Numbered from the stretch's first letter, positions 24,434-33,175 are shown. The stretch: DNA of 64,000 bases from Marinimicrobium sp038419845 (GCF_038419845.1 NZ_JBCAQT010000015.1:1-64000), one strand, 5' to 3'. Numbers and translations are program-made. Notes: generated from the sequence alone by a model not told the origin.

Positions 24434-25837
24434 TTACTGACGCTGCATCTGCTTGCAGCGCCGCCAGGTGGCAAGCATCATCAACAACAGAATTGCCACA
24501 CCGCCCACGGCCCAAGGGTTACCCTGATAGAGTTGGAACAACAGATAGCGAACCTGATGCCCACCGTCGGTAAAGGCGGTGATCAGCCCCAGCCCTTCGG
24601 CATCAAAACCGGAGGTCTGGTTGGCCAGCTCGGTATAGAGCGGAGCGAGGTGAGTGGAGATCAGCAGGAAGGTGATGATCACCGGAATGCCCGCGAGCAC
24701 CGCGCGGATGACATTGCCCCGGAACATCAATACCGAGATCGACATCACCGAAATCAGGTTGGGCAGATCACCCAGCGGCAGTACCCGGTTGCCAGGTAAT
24801 ACCAGAGCAATCGCTACGGCGACCACCATCAGAATCAGACCGGTGACGATCACTGACTTGTGGCTCATCAGAAAGCCGGTATCCAGTGCGACCACCAGAT
24901 TTTTCCGGGACGGAAAACGCCGCTCCACCTGGGCGCGCAGCGCATGTGTAATGGGCATCATGGCCTCACCGATCAGCCCGGCGCTTTTGGGCAGAAGGAA
25001 CATCACCGCCGCGATATGCACCGCCAGCTCCAGCGTCTGCTTGGTGTCGTATCCGGCCGCCAGGGCCAGCATCAGGCCGATCAGAATGCCGATCACCATC
25101 GGTTCGCTGAAAAACGCCAGCCAGCTCATGGAGTGATCTTTGTCCTGGCCTTCCTCTTCGTCGGCGGCCGGCACGTCGTGGCTGATCGCGGCCTTCTCCG
25201 GGTTGTAGGACAACCGGTTGAAGCCGGGGATGCGATCAAACACCCAGTTGATGCAGGCGGTATAGGGCACAATGCCGTTGACCGAGACCGGCGAGGCGGA
25301 CACGCCCTCAAGCCCCAGCTCCCGCTGCACATCCGGCGCGGTCCATTCGGTGAGCTTGAAGCAGTACACCGCCAACAATAGCGTGGCCGAGAGTCCCAAC
25401 ACCATGCTGCCGCTGGTGGCCATCACCAGGGCGCCGATCAGGGCGAAATGCCAGTAGTTCCACAGGTCGATGTAGACGGTGCGGGTCCAGCCCACGGCGA
25501 GCATGAAAATGTTCAGAAACAGAATCAGCGGAATGGACAGCGCCGCCAGGGGAGAGGACCAGGTAATGGCGGCCAGTGGGGGCCAGCCCACATCGAGCAC
25601 GTTGTACTCCAGGCCCCGGATGACCATCAGCTGCTCGACCGCCGGCTTGATGTTGGCGACAAAGAAGTCGAAGGCAATGAACACCCCGGCGAAACCCACC
25701 GCCAGCTCGATGGTGCTCAACAGGGATTTCTTGAACGGCAGCCGCACCGCCAGCGCGATGATGAAAATAATCGCGGGCAGCATCACATAGGCTTTGAAAC
25801 TGAAGAAAGCGTCGAGCAGCTGTTCGATCGTGTCCAC
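24434..25837 (-). CDS. Galactitol-type PTS permease, EIIC component (orphan)
   Basis: 467-residue polytopic membrane protein of the EIIC-GAT family, with about ten hydrophobic segments. Family features include VGFAGVFIAFDFFVANIKPAVEQL, the VDVGWPPLAAITWSSPLAALSIPLILFLN stretch, HFALIGALV and FLLPKSAGLIGEAMMPITHALR, where the conserved Asn/Glu-rich sugar site lies. EIIC translocates a polyol while EIIA/EIIB phosphorylate it; neither gene is in this window, and no HPr or EI gene either. It may therefore use distant partners or work as a facilitator. GTG start at 25837 preceded by AGGA. Two REP-like repeats lie just upstream. Confidence 0.85.
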   Translation of the reverse strand: MDTIEQLLDAFFSFKAYVMLPAIIFIIALAVRLPFKKSLLSTIELAVGFAGVFIAFDFFVANIKPAVEQLMVIRGLEYNVLDVGWPPLAAITWSSPLAALSIPLILFLNIFMLAVGWTRTVYIDLWNYWHFALIGALVMATSGSMVLGLSATLLLAVYCFKLTEWTAPDVQRELGLEGVSASPVSVNGIVPYTACINWVFDRIPGFNRLSYNPEKAAISHDVPAADEEEGQDKDHSMSWLAFFSEPMVIGILIGLMLALAAGYDTKQTLELAVHIAAVMFLLPKSAGLIGEAMMPITHALRAQVERRFPSRKNLVVALDTGFLMSHKSVIVTGLILMVVAVAIALVLPGNRVLPLGDLPNLISVMSISVLMFRGNVIRAVLAGIPVIITFLLISTHLAPLYTELANQTSGFDAEGLGLITAFTDGGHQVRYLLFQLYQGNPWAVGGVAILLLMMLATWRRCKQMQRQ

Positions 25838-25935
25838 GGTGGGGTCCTGTAGTGATTTTGGTGCCGTGAACTCTAGTCGGTGGGCATCTGAGAGTCAAAT
25901 TGACTTTATAGGGTCCGGGCGGCTTAGGTTGACGT

Positions 25936-25961
25936 GTGAAGGTGGGCGGAGCCCACCCTAC
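25936..25961. repeat. REP-like palindrome, family GGTGGGCGGAGCCCACC, copy 1
   Basis: 26-base unit centred on the palindrome GGTGGGCGGAGCCCACC and ending CCTAC. Identical to the copy 30 bases further on. Confidence 0.85.
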
Positions 25962-25991
25962 AGTTGATCTGGGGTGGTATTCGGTTGAGGT

Positions 25992-26017
25992 GTGAAGGTG
26001 GGCGGAGCCCACCCTAC
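25992..26017. repeat. REP-like palindrome, same family, copy 2
   Basis: Identical 26-base direct copy, nine bases before the metF stop codon. The two copies form a direct pair downstream of metF. Confidence 0.85.
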
Positions 26018-26026
26018 GCCGGTCGT

Positions 26027-26875
26027 TTACTCGGGCTGCAGGCCCAGGTGCTTGACGATGTTGGCCACCGGTTCGTACTGGTTCATGGTGTAGAAGTGCA
26101 GGCCCGGCGCGCCGTTGTCCAGCAGGGTTTCACACAGCTCGGTCACCAGCTCTTCGCCAAAGGCCTTGATGCTGGCGCTGTCGTCGCCGTAGGCTTCCAG
26201 GCGCTTGCGCAACCAGCGCGGAATCTCGGCGCCGCAGGCGTCGGAGAACCGGGTCAGGTTCTGGAAGTTGATGATGGGCATCACGCCCGGATAAATGGGC
26301 TGGGTGATGCCCGCCTTGTGGCACTGGTCCATGAAGTAGAAATAGGCATCCGGGTTGTAGAAGTATTGGGTAATACCGCTGTCGGCGCCCGCATCGAACT
26401 TGCCTTTCAGGTATCTGATGTCGTCGTCATAGCTTTTCGCCTGCGGATGAATTTCCGGATAGGCTGCCACGGCCAGGTGGAAGTGATCGCCGAAGTGCTT
26501 GCGGATGAAGGCCACCAGCTCATTGGCGTAAATCATTTCATAGCCGCCGCCCACGCCCGAGGGCATGTCGCCACGCAGCGCCACCATGCGGGTGATGCCC
26601 GCCTCCTTGTATTCGGCAATCAGCGCCTTGATGGTCTCTTCGTCGTCGCCGCCAAACGAGAGATGGGGCGCAACGGGCACACCTTCGTTGTGGAAGTGTT
26701 TGACCAGCCCTTTGGTGTTGTCCCGAGTGGAGCCGCCCGCGCCGTAGGTGACGGAGAAGTAGTCCGGTTCAAATTCAGACAGTTTCTGGCGCACGTTCAA
26801 CAGTTTCTCCCGGCCCTTGGGTGTTTTGGGCGGGAAGAATTCAAAACTCAAATGTGGTTGATCGGTGTCGGTCAT
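26027..26875 (-). CDS. metF: 5,10-methylenetetrahydrofolate reductase
   Basis: 282 residues from ATG 26875, giving the family start LSFEFFPPKTPKGREKL. FAD-dependent TIM-barrel enzyme that reduces methylene-THF to methyl-THF, the methyl donor for methionine synthesis. Visible motifs: FEFFPPK (catalytic Glu), SVTYGAGGSTRDNT, ALRGDMPSGVGG, AAYPEIHPQA, KGKFDAGADSGITQYFYNPDAYF and PGVMPIINFQNLTRFSDACGAEIP. It is the last gene of a probable SAM-cycle operon (regulator-metK-ahcY-metF) but separated from ahcY by a divergent pair of REP-like palindromes, which may dampen or separate its transcript. Confidence 0.95.
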   Translation of the reverse strand: MTDTDQPHLSFEFFPPKTPKGREKLLNVRQKLSEFEPDYFSVTYGAGGSTRDNTKGLVKHFHNEGVPVAPHLSFGGDDEETIKALIAEYKEAGITRMVALRGDMPSGVGGGYEMIYANELVAFIRKHFGDHFHLAVAAYPEIHPQAKSYDDDIRYLKGKFDAGADSGITQYFYNPDAYFYFMDQCHKAGITQPIYPGVMPIINFQNLTRFSDACGAEIPRWLRKRLEAYGDDSASIKAFGEELVTELCETLLDNGAPGLHFYTMNQYEPVANIVKHLGLQPE

Positions 26876-26902
26876 TTTGGGTGGTGCTCTTTGGTCTTTT
26901 GG

Positions 26903-26923
26903 GTAGGGTGGGCTCTGCCCACC
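26903..26923. repeat. REP-like palindrome, same family, copy 3 (inverted)
   Basis: GTAGGGTGGGCTCTGCCCACC, the reverse orientation of the other copies with one centre change, located between metF and ahcY. Confidence 0.8.
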
Positions 26924-26937
26924 GAACCGGTAGTCTT

Positions 26938-26961
26938 GAAGGTGGGCGGAGCCCACCCTAC
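26938..26961. repeat. REP-like palindrome, same family, copy 4
   Basis: Carries GGTGGGCGGAGCCCACCCTAC in the orientation of copies 1 and 2, fourteen bases from copy 3; together they make a BIME-like inverted pair. Confidence 0.85.
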
Positions 26962-26971
26962 GAAGGCTCAA

Positions 26972-28372
26972 TTAATACTTGTAACTTTCCGGCTTGAAGG
27001 GCCCTTCCTGCGGCACGTCGATGTACTCGGCCTGCTGCGCGGTCAGTTTGGTGATCACACCACCGAAACCTTCCACCATGTCTTTGGCCACTTCTTCGTC
27101 CAGCTTTTTGGGCAGTACCTTCACGTACAGGTGCTCTTTTTTCTGGTCCTTGGGCAGGTCGGAAAACTTGCGCTCGAACAGGTGCATCTGGGCCAGTACC
27201 TGGTTGGCGAAGGAGCCGTCCATGATGCGCGAGGGGTGGCCGGTGGCGTTGCCCAGGTTCACCAGGCGCCCTTCGGAGAGCAGGATCAGGTGATCGTTGC
27301 TGTCCTTGTCCCGGTAGATCTTGTGCACTTGAGGCTTGATCTTTTCCCAGTGCCAGTTCTTGCGCATGTAGGCGGTATCGATTTCGCTGTCGAAGTGGCC
27401 GATGTTGCAGACCACGGCGCTGCTTTTCAGGGCCTTGAGCATGGCCGAGTCGCATACGTTGACGTTACCGGTGGTGGTGACCACCAGATCGGTGGTGCTC
27501 AGCACCGCGTGGTTCACGTCTTCGTCCTTACCGGTGTTCTCGCCATTCTTGTAGGCCGAGACCACTTCAAAGCCGTCCATGCAGGCCTGCATGGCGCAGA
27601 TGGGATCGACTTCGGTAATTTTCACGATCATGCCTTCCTGGCGCAGAGAGGCGGCAGAGCCTTTGCCCACGTCGCCGTAGCCGATCACCAGCGCTTTCTT
27701 GCCGGCCATCAGGTGGTCGGTGCCACGCTTGATGGCATCGTTCAGGCTGTGGCGGCAGCCGTATTTGTTGTCGTTCTTGCTTTTGGTGATGGCATCGTTC
27801 ACGTTGATGGCCGGTACTTTCAGCTCGCCTTTTTTGAGCATGTCCAGCAGACGGTGAACACCGGTGGTGGTCTCTTCCGAAATGCCGTGAATCTTGTCCA
27901 GTTGTTCGGCATATTTTTCGTGCATGATTCCGGTCAGGTCACCGCCGTCGTCCAGAATCATATTGGAATCCCACACTTTTCCGTCCTTCAGAATGGTCTG
28001 CTCAATGCACCACCAGAACTCTTCTTCGGTCTGGCCCTTCCAGGCAAACACCGGGATGCCGGCAGCGGCAATGGCGGCGGCGGCGTGGTCCTGGGTGGAG
28101 AAAATGTTGCATGAGGCCCAGCGGACTTCCGCACCCAGTTCCACCAGGGTTTCAATCAGAACGGCGGTCTGAATGGTCATGTGAATACAGCCCATGATCT
28201 TCGCGCCCTGCAGGGGCTTCTCGTCGCGGTACTTGCGGCGCAGGGCCATCAGGGCGGGCATTTCGCCTTCGGCGATATCGATTTCGCGGCGCCCGTACTG
28301 GGCGGCCTTTTCAAATTCTTCGGCGGTTTTGGCGGCGACTCGGTAGTCGGTAAAGTTGGCGGCTATGTTCAT
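26972..28372 (-). CDS. ahcY: S-adenosylhomocysteine hydrolase
   Basis: 466-residue NAD-dependent enzyme that splits SAH into adenosine and homocysteine, removing the product inhibitor of methyltransferases. Motifs: GCIHMTIQTAVLIETLVELGAEV, SCNIFSTQDHAAAAIA, the C-terminal NAD-binding segment VIGYGDVGKGSAASLRQEG, ICAMQACMDGFEV and the end KPESYKY, where the terminal K-x-Y reaches the partner subunit. The bacterial insertion of about 40 residues is present, giving the typical length. ATG 28372 has CGGAG upstream. No SAH riboswitch is visible in the 157 bp before it; instead a long REP-like palindrome occurs there. Confidence 0.97.
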   Translation of the reverse strand: MNIAANFTDYRVAAKTAEEFEKAAQYGRREIDIAEGEMPALMALRRKYRDEKPLQGAKIMGCIHMTIQTAVLIETLVELGAEVRWASCNIFSTQDHAAAAIAAAGIPVFAWKGQTEEEFWWCIEQTILKDGKVWDSNMILDDGGDLTGIMHEKYAEQLDKIHGISEETTTGVHRLLDMLKKGELKVPAINVNDAITKSKNDNKYGCRHSLNDAIKRGTDHLMAGKKALVIGYGDVGKGSAASLRQEGMIVKITEVDPICAMQACMDGFEVVSAYKNGENTGKDEDVNHAVLSTTDLVVTTTGNVNVCDSAMLKALKSSAVVCNIGHFDSEIDTAYMRKNWHWEKIKPQVHKIYRDKDSNDHLILLSEGRLVNLGNATGHPSRIMDGSFANQVLAQMHLFERKFSDLPKDQKKEHLYVKVLPKKLDEEVAKDMVEGFGGVITKLTAQQAEYIDVPQEGPFKPESYKY

Positions 28373-28430
28373 GGTTTACTCCGGTTAAACATTAAAATCT
28401 GGTTTGGGTGCGAGTGTTGGGTTGGGTGAT

Positions 28431-28510
28431 GGCGGATGCGCTTACAGCTTATCCGCCCTACGTATACCTCGGCGTTCATGTAGGGCGGATAAGCCTAAGG
28501 CGCATCCGCC
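28431..28510. repeat. Long REP-like inverted repeat between metK and ahcY
   Basis: Arms of about 31 bases (GGCGGATGCGCTTACAGCTT and onward, versus the matching right arm ending GGCGCATCCGCC) enclose an 18-base loop. The core GTAGGGCGGATAAG is a widespread REP motif. Transcribed, it would form a stable hairpin within the metK-ahcY message. Confidence 0.85.
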
Positions 28511-28529
28511 ACAACCCCACGCGACGCTT

Positions 28530-29693
28530 CTACAAATACTTCTTCAACTGCTCGGCCTTATCGGTTTTCTCCCAGGTAAAGTCGGGGAGCTCGCGTCCGA
28601 AGTGGCCGTAGGCGGCTGTTGCCCGGTAAATCGGGCGCTTGAGGTTCAGCATGTCGATCAGGCCTTTGGGGCGCAGATCGAAATGTTCGCGCACGATCCT
28701 GGCGATTTCATTGTCCGGCAACTTGCCGGTGCCGAAAGTGTTTACGGAGATGGACGTGGGTTCGGCCACACCGATGGCGTAAGAAATCTGGATTTCACAG
28801 CGCTTGGCCAGACCGGCGGCGACAATGTTCTTCGCCACATAGCGGCCCGCGTAGGCGGCCGACCGGTCGACCTTGGACGGGTCTTTGCCCGAGAAAGCGC
28901 CGCCGCCGTGACGGGCCATGCCGCCGTAGGTGTCGACGATGATTTTACGGCCGGTCAGGCCACAGTCCCCCACCGGGCCGCCGATGATGAACTGGCCGGT
29001 CGGGTTGATGTGGTAACGGGTATCGCCGTGCAGCCACTCTTGTGGCAGTACGTGTTCGAGAATTTCCTCGCGCACCGCCTCGTGAATGGCGCTCTGGCTG
29101 ATGTCCGGATTGTGCTGGGTGGACAGCACCACCGCATCCACCGCCACCGGTCGGCCTGCGTCGTCGTAGCGCAGGGTCACCTGACTTTTGGCGTCTGGGC
29201 GCAACCAGGGCAGGGTGCCGTTTTTGCGCAGCTCGGCCTGGCGCTCCACCAGACGGTGGGCGAAGTAAATCGGGGCCGGCATCAACACATCGGTCTCATC
29301 GGTGGCGTAGCCGAACATCAGGCCCTGGTCACCCGCGCCCTGGTCCTTGGCCGAGACTTCGTTCTCGTCCACGCCCATGGCAATGTCCGAGGACTGCTTG
29401 CCGATGGCATTGAGTACGGCACAGGAGGCGCCGTCGAAGCCGACGTCGCTGGAGGTGTAACCAATATCGTTAATCACCTCGCGGATCAGATCCTCCAGAT
29501 CGACGTAGGTGGAGGTGCGCACCTCGCCCGCGACGATCGCCATGCCGGTTTTCACCAGGGTTTCAACCGCGACCCGGGCGTTGGGGTCGTCGGTGAGAAT
29601 CGCATCGAGGACCGCGTCGGAGATCTGGTCGGCCAGCTTATCGGGATGGCCTTCGGAAACGGACTCCGACGTAAACAACGAGTATTCAGCCAT
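28530..29693 (-). CDS. metK: S-adenosylmethionine synthetase
   Basis: 387 residues from ATG 29693 (AAGGAG upstream), beginning MAEYSLFTSESVSEGHPDKL. It makes SAM from methionine and ATP. Motifs: SEGHPDKLADQISDA (His and Asp at the active site), GAGDQGLMFGYATDE (the adenine loop), FIIGGPVGDCGLTGRKIIVD and GGAFSGKDPSKVDRSAAY (P-loop-like phosphate-binding motif). Length fits the family (about 384). The start overlaps the end of the upstream regulator gene by eight bases, so it is translationally coupled to it, and ahcY and metF follow. Confidence 0.97.
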   Translation of the reverse strand: MAEYSLFTSESVSEGHPDKLADQISDAVLDAILTDDPNARVAVETLVKTGMAIVAGEVRTSTYVDLEDLIREVINDIGYTSSDVGFDGASCAVLNAIGKQSSDIAMGVDENEVSAKDQGAGDQGLMFGYATDETDVLMPAPIYFAHRLVERQAELRKNGTLPWLRPDAKSQVTLRYDDAGRPVAVDAVVLSTQHNPDISQSAIHEAVREEILEHVLPQEWLHGDTRYHINPTGQFIIGGPVGDCGLTGRKIIVDTYGGMARHGGGAFSGKDPSKVDRSAAYAGRYVAKNIVAAGLAKRCEIQISYAIGVAEPTSISVNTFGTGKLPDNEIARIVREHFDLRPKGLIDMLNLKRPIYRATAAYGHFGRELPDFTWEKTDKAEQLKKYL

Positions 29694-30708
29694 GCGTGGC
29701 TCCTTGTGTGGATGATGTCGTAGTGTGGAAAAACTGTCGTAATTGAACCTGGAAACCGTTGCGCAGCGCAAAGTAGACGCTCTGCCCCTCGGTAAGGCCG
29801 GCATCGGTGGCCCAGCGTGATAGATCGTCGGGCTCGAAGCCTTGCCAGAGATCACCGCAGGCTTCGCGCGCCCAGCTCTGCTCGTGTCGGCACAGATCTG
29901 TGATCAACAATGCGCCGCCGGGCGCAAGGGCCTCGCTCAAGTCGTGAAAAATGTCCGCGGGCGAGGGCGTATGATGCAGCACCATGTTCACCACGATGCA
30001 ATCGGCCCGCACGCCTTCTTCGGCCAGACGGCGGGTATCGCCCAGAATGAACTCGATGTTCTCCAGCTTCTGGGTCTCGGTCAGTGCCCGGGCCCGCTCC
30101 AGCATGCTGGTGGCGTTGTCCAGGGCGATCACCCGCTCAAAGCGCGAGGCTAGGGCGCCCAGAAATTCCCCCTCGCCCGGTCCCACTTCCAGTGCGACCC
30201 GGCGGGAGCGCACCGGGGTGTTGGCGAGCAGCTGCTCGACCTGCTCTGAATACACCGGGTAGCTGGCGATCAGGTCCTGCTGGGCGCGGAATTTGTGCGC
30301 GTTCTCGGCAAAAAAGTGCCGCGAGGCCTGGGCCCGCTCCTGGCGAAGCTCGCGCAGGCCCTCGGCCAGTCTTGCGGGCAGCGGCTCGGCGTCCAATGTG
30401 GCAAAAAGCTGCTGCTGCAGGGCCGCCAGAGGATTGTCCGGCGGAAAATAGGCGCGCCGGTAAAAAATCGAATTGCCTTCCCGTCGCGGGGTCAGCAGGC
30501 CGGCATTGGTCAGCACCTTGAGGTGGTGGCTCATGCCGGACTGCTTGCTCTCCAGCAGCTGGCAAAGCTCCTGTACGCCGAACGAATCCCGCGCCATTAC
30601 CCGCAGAATGTCCAGGCGCAAGGGGTCTCCGGCGGCCTTGAGCAGGGTCGGAAGCTGGTCCGGGATGGCGCTGGGAGCCTCGGGTTTGAGGGCGTGAGCA
30701 TGATTCAT
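29686..30708 (-). CDS. ArsR-family regulator fused to SAM-dependent methyltransferase (SahR-like)
   Basis: 340 residues. Residues about 15-95 are an ArsR winged helix: DPLRLDILRVMARDSFGVQEL, with recognition helix SKQSGMSHHLKVLTNAGLL, then the wing RREGNSIFYRR. Residues about 140-300 are a class I methyltransferase: VALEVGPGEGEFLGALA (motif I), VIALDNATSMLERAR, DCIVVNMVLHHTPSP (motif IV) and GGALLITDLCRHEQ. This fusion, first in an operon with metK, ahcY and metF, fits SahR-type regulators that respond to SAH in Proteobacteria. A perfect 30-bp palindrome lies 26 bp upstream, presumably its operator, so autoregulation is expected. Confidence 0.85.
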   Translation of the reverse strand: MNHAHALKPEAPSAIPDQLPTLLKAAGDPLRLDILRVMARDSFGVQELCQLLESKQSGMSHHLKVLTNAGLLTPRREGNSIFYRRAYFPPDNPLAALQQQLFATLDAEPLPARLAEGLRELRQERAQASRHFFAENAHKFRAQQDLIASYPVYSEQVEQLLANTPVRSRRVALEVGPGEGEFLGALASRFERVIALDNATSMLERARALTETQKLENIEFILGDTRRLAEEGVRADCIVVNMVLHHTPSPADIFHDLSEALAPGGALLITDLCRHEQSWAREACGDLWQGFEPDDLSRWATDAGLTEGQSVYFALRNGFQVQLRQFFHTTTSSTQGATHG

Positions 30709-30733
30709 GGGGTTGGAGTCTAACAGGGCTTTT

Positions 30734-30763
30734 AACCTATATCAAAATATTTTGATATAGGTT
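30734..30763. promoter_or_regulatory. Perfect 30-bp palindromic operator, probably for the SahR-like regulator
   Basis: Half site AACCTATATCAAAAT is followed directly by its exact reverse complement. It lies 26 bp before the ATG of the ArsR-type gene. Length, AT-rich core and position match operators of ArsR/SahR repressors. Probably it overlaps the promoter of the four-gene SAM-cycle operon. Confidence 0.8.
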
Positions 30764-31092
30764 TTGGGGTCTGTGAAGCCGGGCGGCACACTGTGATATT
30801 GTCCAAATAACCATAACAAGCCTTTACGGGGAGCCCCGGGTAGGGGAAAATAGGGCGTTTTATAATGTCCTGCACTCCCCGATCAACGATAAATGACAAG
30901 GCCAGTTAAATTCTGCTGGTAAATGTCATACAATTGGCGGCCTTGATGTCGCGGATCCCGCTCGCAAGTCTCTAAGGCTGTGGTTCGGGCAACAGACGGC
31001 GGCGCTTGCTCAACAGTCAGATGTGAGGCGCTGCGCCGGTTTTAAGGCCATTTAGACAACGAACATTCAATCATCCAAGGAGCTTTCATTAG
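30764..31092. other. Long leader region before tkt
   Basis: About 330 bases with no gene. A TATAAT at 30861-30866 is a candidate -10, without a good -35, which would give a leader of roughly 220 bases. A short dyad CGGGGAGCCCCG occurs near 30829. I see no recognisable riboswitch. Confidence 0.4.
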
Positions 31093-33090
31093 ATGCCTAC
31101 ACGTATCGAACTAGCCAATGCCATTCGCGCCCTGAGTATGGACGCCGTTCAAAAGGCCGGTAGCGGCCACCCCGGCGCCCCCATGGGCATGGCCGACATT
31201 GCCGAAGTCCTCTACAACGACTTCATGAAGCACAACCCGCAGAACCCCGACTGGGTCGATCGCGACCGCTTCGTCATGTCCAATGGCCACGGCTCCATGC
31301 TGGTCTACTCTCTGCTGCACCTGACCGGCTACGATCTGCCCATGAAAGAGCTGAGCAATTTCCGCCAGCTGCACTCCAAAACGCCGGGTCACCCTGAGTT
31401 GGGTTATACCCCGGGCGTTGAAACCACCACAGGTCCGCTGGGGCAGGGTTTTGCCAACGGCGTGGGCATGGCGCTGGCCGAGAAGAACCTGGCCGCGCAA
31501 TTCAACCGCGACGGTCACACCATCGTCGACCACTACACCTATGTGTTCATGGGTGATGGCTGCATGATGGAAGGCATTTCCCATGAAGCCGGTTCGCTGG
31601 CGGGCCACCTGGGTCTGGGCAAGCTGATTGCCTTCTACGACGACAACGGCATTTCCATCGACGGTGAAGTGAAAAACTGGTTCACCGACGATACCCCGAA
31701 GCGCTTTGAAGCCTATGGCTGGCACGTGATCCCCGATGTCGACGGTCATGACCCGGAAGCCGTGAAGGCCGCCATCGAAAAAGCGCAGGCGGAAACCGAC
31801 AAGCCCACTCTGCTGTGCTGTAAAACCGTCATCGGCTTTGGCTCGCCCAACAAGAAAGGTACCAAGGGTATTCACGGCGCGCCTCTGGGCGATGAGGAAG
31901 TGGAGCTGGCACGCAAAGAGCTGGGCTGGACTCACGCCCCCTTTGAAATCCCCGGTGACATCTACGAAGGCTGGGACGCCAAAGAGAAGGGCAAGGCGGC
32001 TGAGAGCAGCTGGAGCGAGCGCTTTGACGCCTACAAAAAGGCGCATCCTGAACTGGCCGCTGAATTCGAGCGCCGCGTGATCAAGCGCGAACTGCCCAAA
32101 GAGTTTGCCGCCAAGGCCGAAGCCCTGATTCAGGAGTGCCAGGATGCGGGCGAAGAAATGCCCAGCCGCAAGGCCTCACTGAAATCCATCGAAGCCTTTG
32201 GTGAAGTGTTGCCGGAACTGCTCGGTGGTTCGGCCGACCTGGCGGGCTCCAACCTGACCATCTGGTCCGGCTCCAAGCCCATCACCAAAGAAGATCCCGC
32301 GGGCAACTACATTTACTACGGCGTGCGCGAGTTCGGCATGAGCGCCATCATGAACGGCATTGCCGCTCACGGCGGGTTCATCAATTACGGTGCCACCTTC
32401 CTGATGTTCATGGATTACGCGCGCAACGCCGTGCGCATGTCCGCACTGATGAAGCTGCCCAACATCTTCGTTTACACCCACGACTCCATCGGTCAGGGCG
32501 AAGATGGCCCGACGCACCAGCCGGTCGAGCACATGGCCACGCTGCGCGCCACGCCCAACATGAACCTCTGGCGCACCTGTGATGCGACCGAAACCGCCAC
32601 GGCCTGGAAAACCGCCGTCGAGCGTCGCGATGGCCCCAGTGCTCTGGTATTCAGCCGTCAGGGGCTGAAAGCGGTCGATCGTACTCCCGAACAGGTGGCG
32701 GCGATCGCTCGCGGCGGGTATATCCTGCGCGATTGTGATGGCCAGCCGGAAGTGATCCTGATGGCGACCGGTTCGGAAGTGACCCCCACGCTGGACGCGG
32801 CCAAGCTGCTCGGCGACAAGGGACGCAAGGTTCGTGTGGTCTCCATGCCCAGCACCAGCACCTTCGATCAGCAGGGTGAGGACTATCGCGAGCAGGTACT
32901 GCCGCGTGCCGTCAAAGCCCGGGTTGCGGTGGAAGCGGCGCACGGCGACCACTGGCGCAAGTACGTGGGTCTGGACGGCGCCACCGTCACACTGGACATC
33001 TTCGGTGAGTCCGGCAAGGGCGGCGACCTGATGAAGCACTTCGGCTTCACCGGCGAGAACATTGCCGAGACCGCTGAAAAACTGTTGTAA
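31093..33090 (+). CDS. tkt: Transketolase
   Basis: 665 residues, standard length. Thiamine-diphosphate enzyme that moves two-carbon ketol units in the pentose phosphate pathway. Motifs: KAGSGHPGAPMGMADIAEVLY at the start, GPLGQGFANGVGMALAEK, the ThDP motif GDGCMMEGISHEAGSLAGHLGLGKLIAFYDDN, GIHGAPLG, and the second half GGSADLAGSNLT, YYGVREFGMSAIMNG, FVYTHDSIGQGEDGPTHQPVEH. C-terminal domain ends GENIAETAEKLL. ATG 31093 with AAGGAG ten bases before. pgk follows after 85 bp that can fold into two hairpins; the epd/gap gene often found between tkt and pgk is absent. Confidence 0.97.
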   Translation: MPTRIELANAIRALSMDAVQKAGSGHPGAPMGMADIAEVLYNDFMKHNPQNPDWVDRDRFVMSNGHGSMLVYSLLHLTGYDLPMKELSNFRQLHSKTPGHPELGYTPGVETTTGPLGQGFANGVGMALAEKNLAAQFNRDGHTIVDHYTYVFMGDGCMMEGISHEAGSLAGHLGLGKLIAFYDDNGISIDGEVKNWFTDDTPKRFEAYGWHVIPDVDGHDPEAVKAAIEKAQAETDKPTLLCCKTVIGFGSPNKKGTKGIHGAPLGDEEVELARKELGWTHAPFEIPGDIYEGWDAKEKGKAAESSWSERFDAYKKAHPELAAEFERRVIKRELPKEFAAKAEALIQECQDAGEEMPSRKASLKSIEAFGEVLPELLGGSADLAGSNLTIWSGSKPITKEDPAGNYIYYGVREFGMSAIMNGIAAHGGFINYGATFLMFMDYARNAVRMSALMKLPNIFVYTHDSIGQGEDGPTHQPVEHMATLRATPNMNLWRTCDATETATAWKTAVERRDGPSALVFSRQGLKAVDRTPEQVAAIARGGYILRDCDGQPEVILMATGSEVTPTLDAAKLLGDKGRKVRVVSMPSTSTFDQQGEDYREQVLPRAVKARVAVEAAHGDHWRKYVGLDGATVTLDIFGESGKGGDLMKHFGFTGENIAETAEKLL

Positions 33091-33095
33091 CACTC

Positions 33096-33152
33096 TGCCA
33101 CTTCACAAGTGGCAATGACGTTGCACAAGTGGCCGGGTTTGCCGGCCACTTG
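33096..33152 (+). repeat. Two hairpins with shared arms between tkt and pgk
   Basis: Hairpin 1: TGCCACTT-CAC-AAGTGGCA (33096-33114). Hairpin 2: CAAGTGGCCGG-GTTTG-CCGGCCACTTG (33126-33152). Both arms use the same AAGTGGC / GCCACTT sequence, so alternative pairings across the two are possible. No T-tract follows. Confidence 0.75.
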
Positions 33153-33175
33153 AATGGAACAATCTGGAGCAAGAC

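Noticed and set aside
25964..28114. 716-codon open frame on the plus strand across metF and ahcY
   Set aside because: It is antisense to two unmistakable genes; the long frame arises from codon bias in GC-rich DNA.
28373..28430. SAH riboswitch before ahcY
   Set aside because: No matching conserved core could be seen; the spacer is mostly the REP palindrome.
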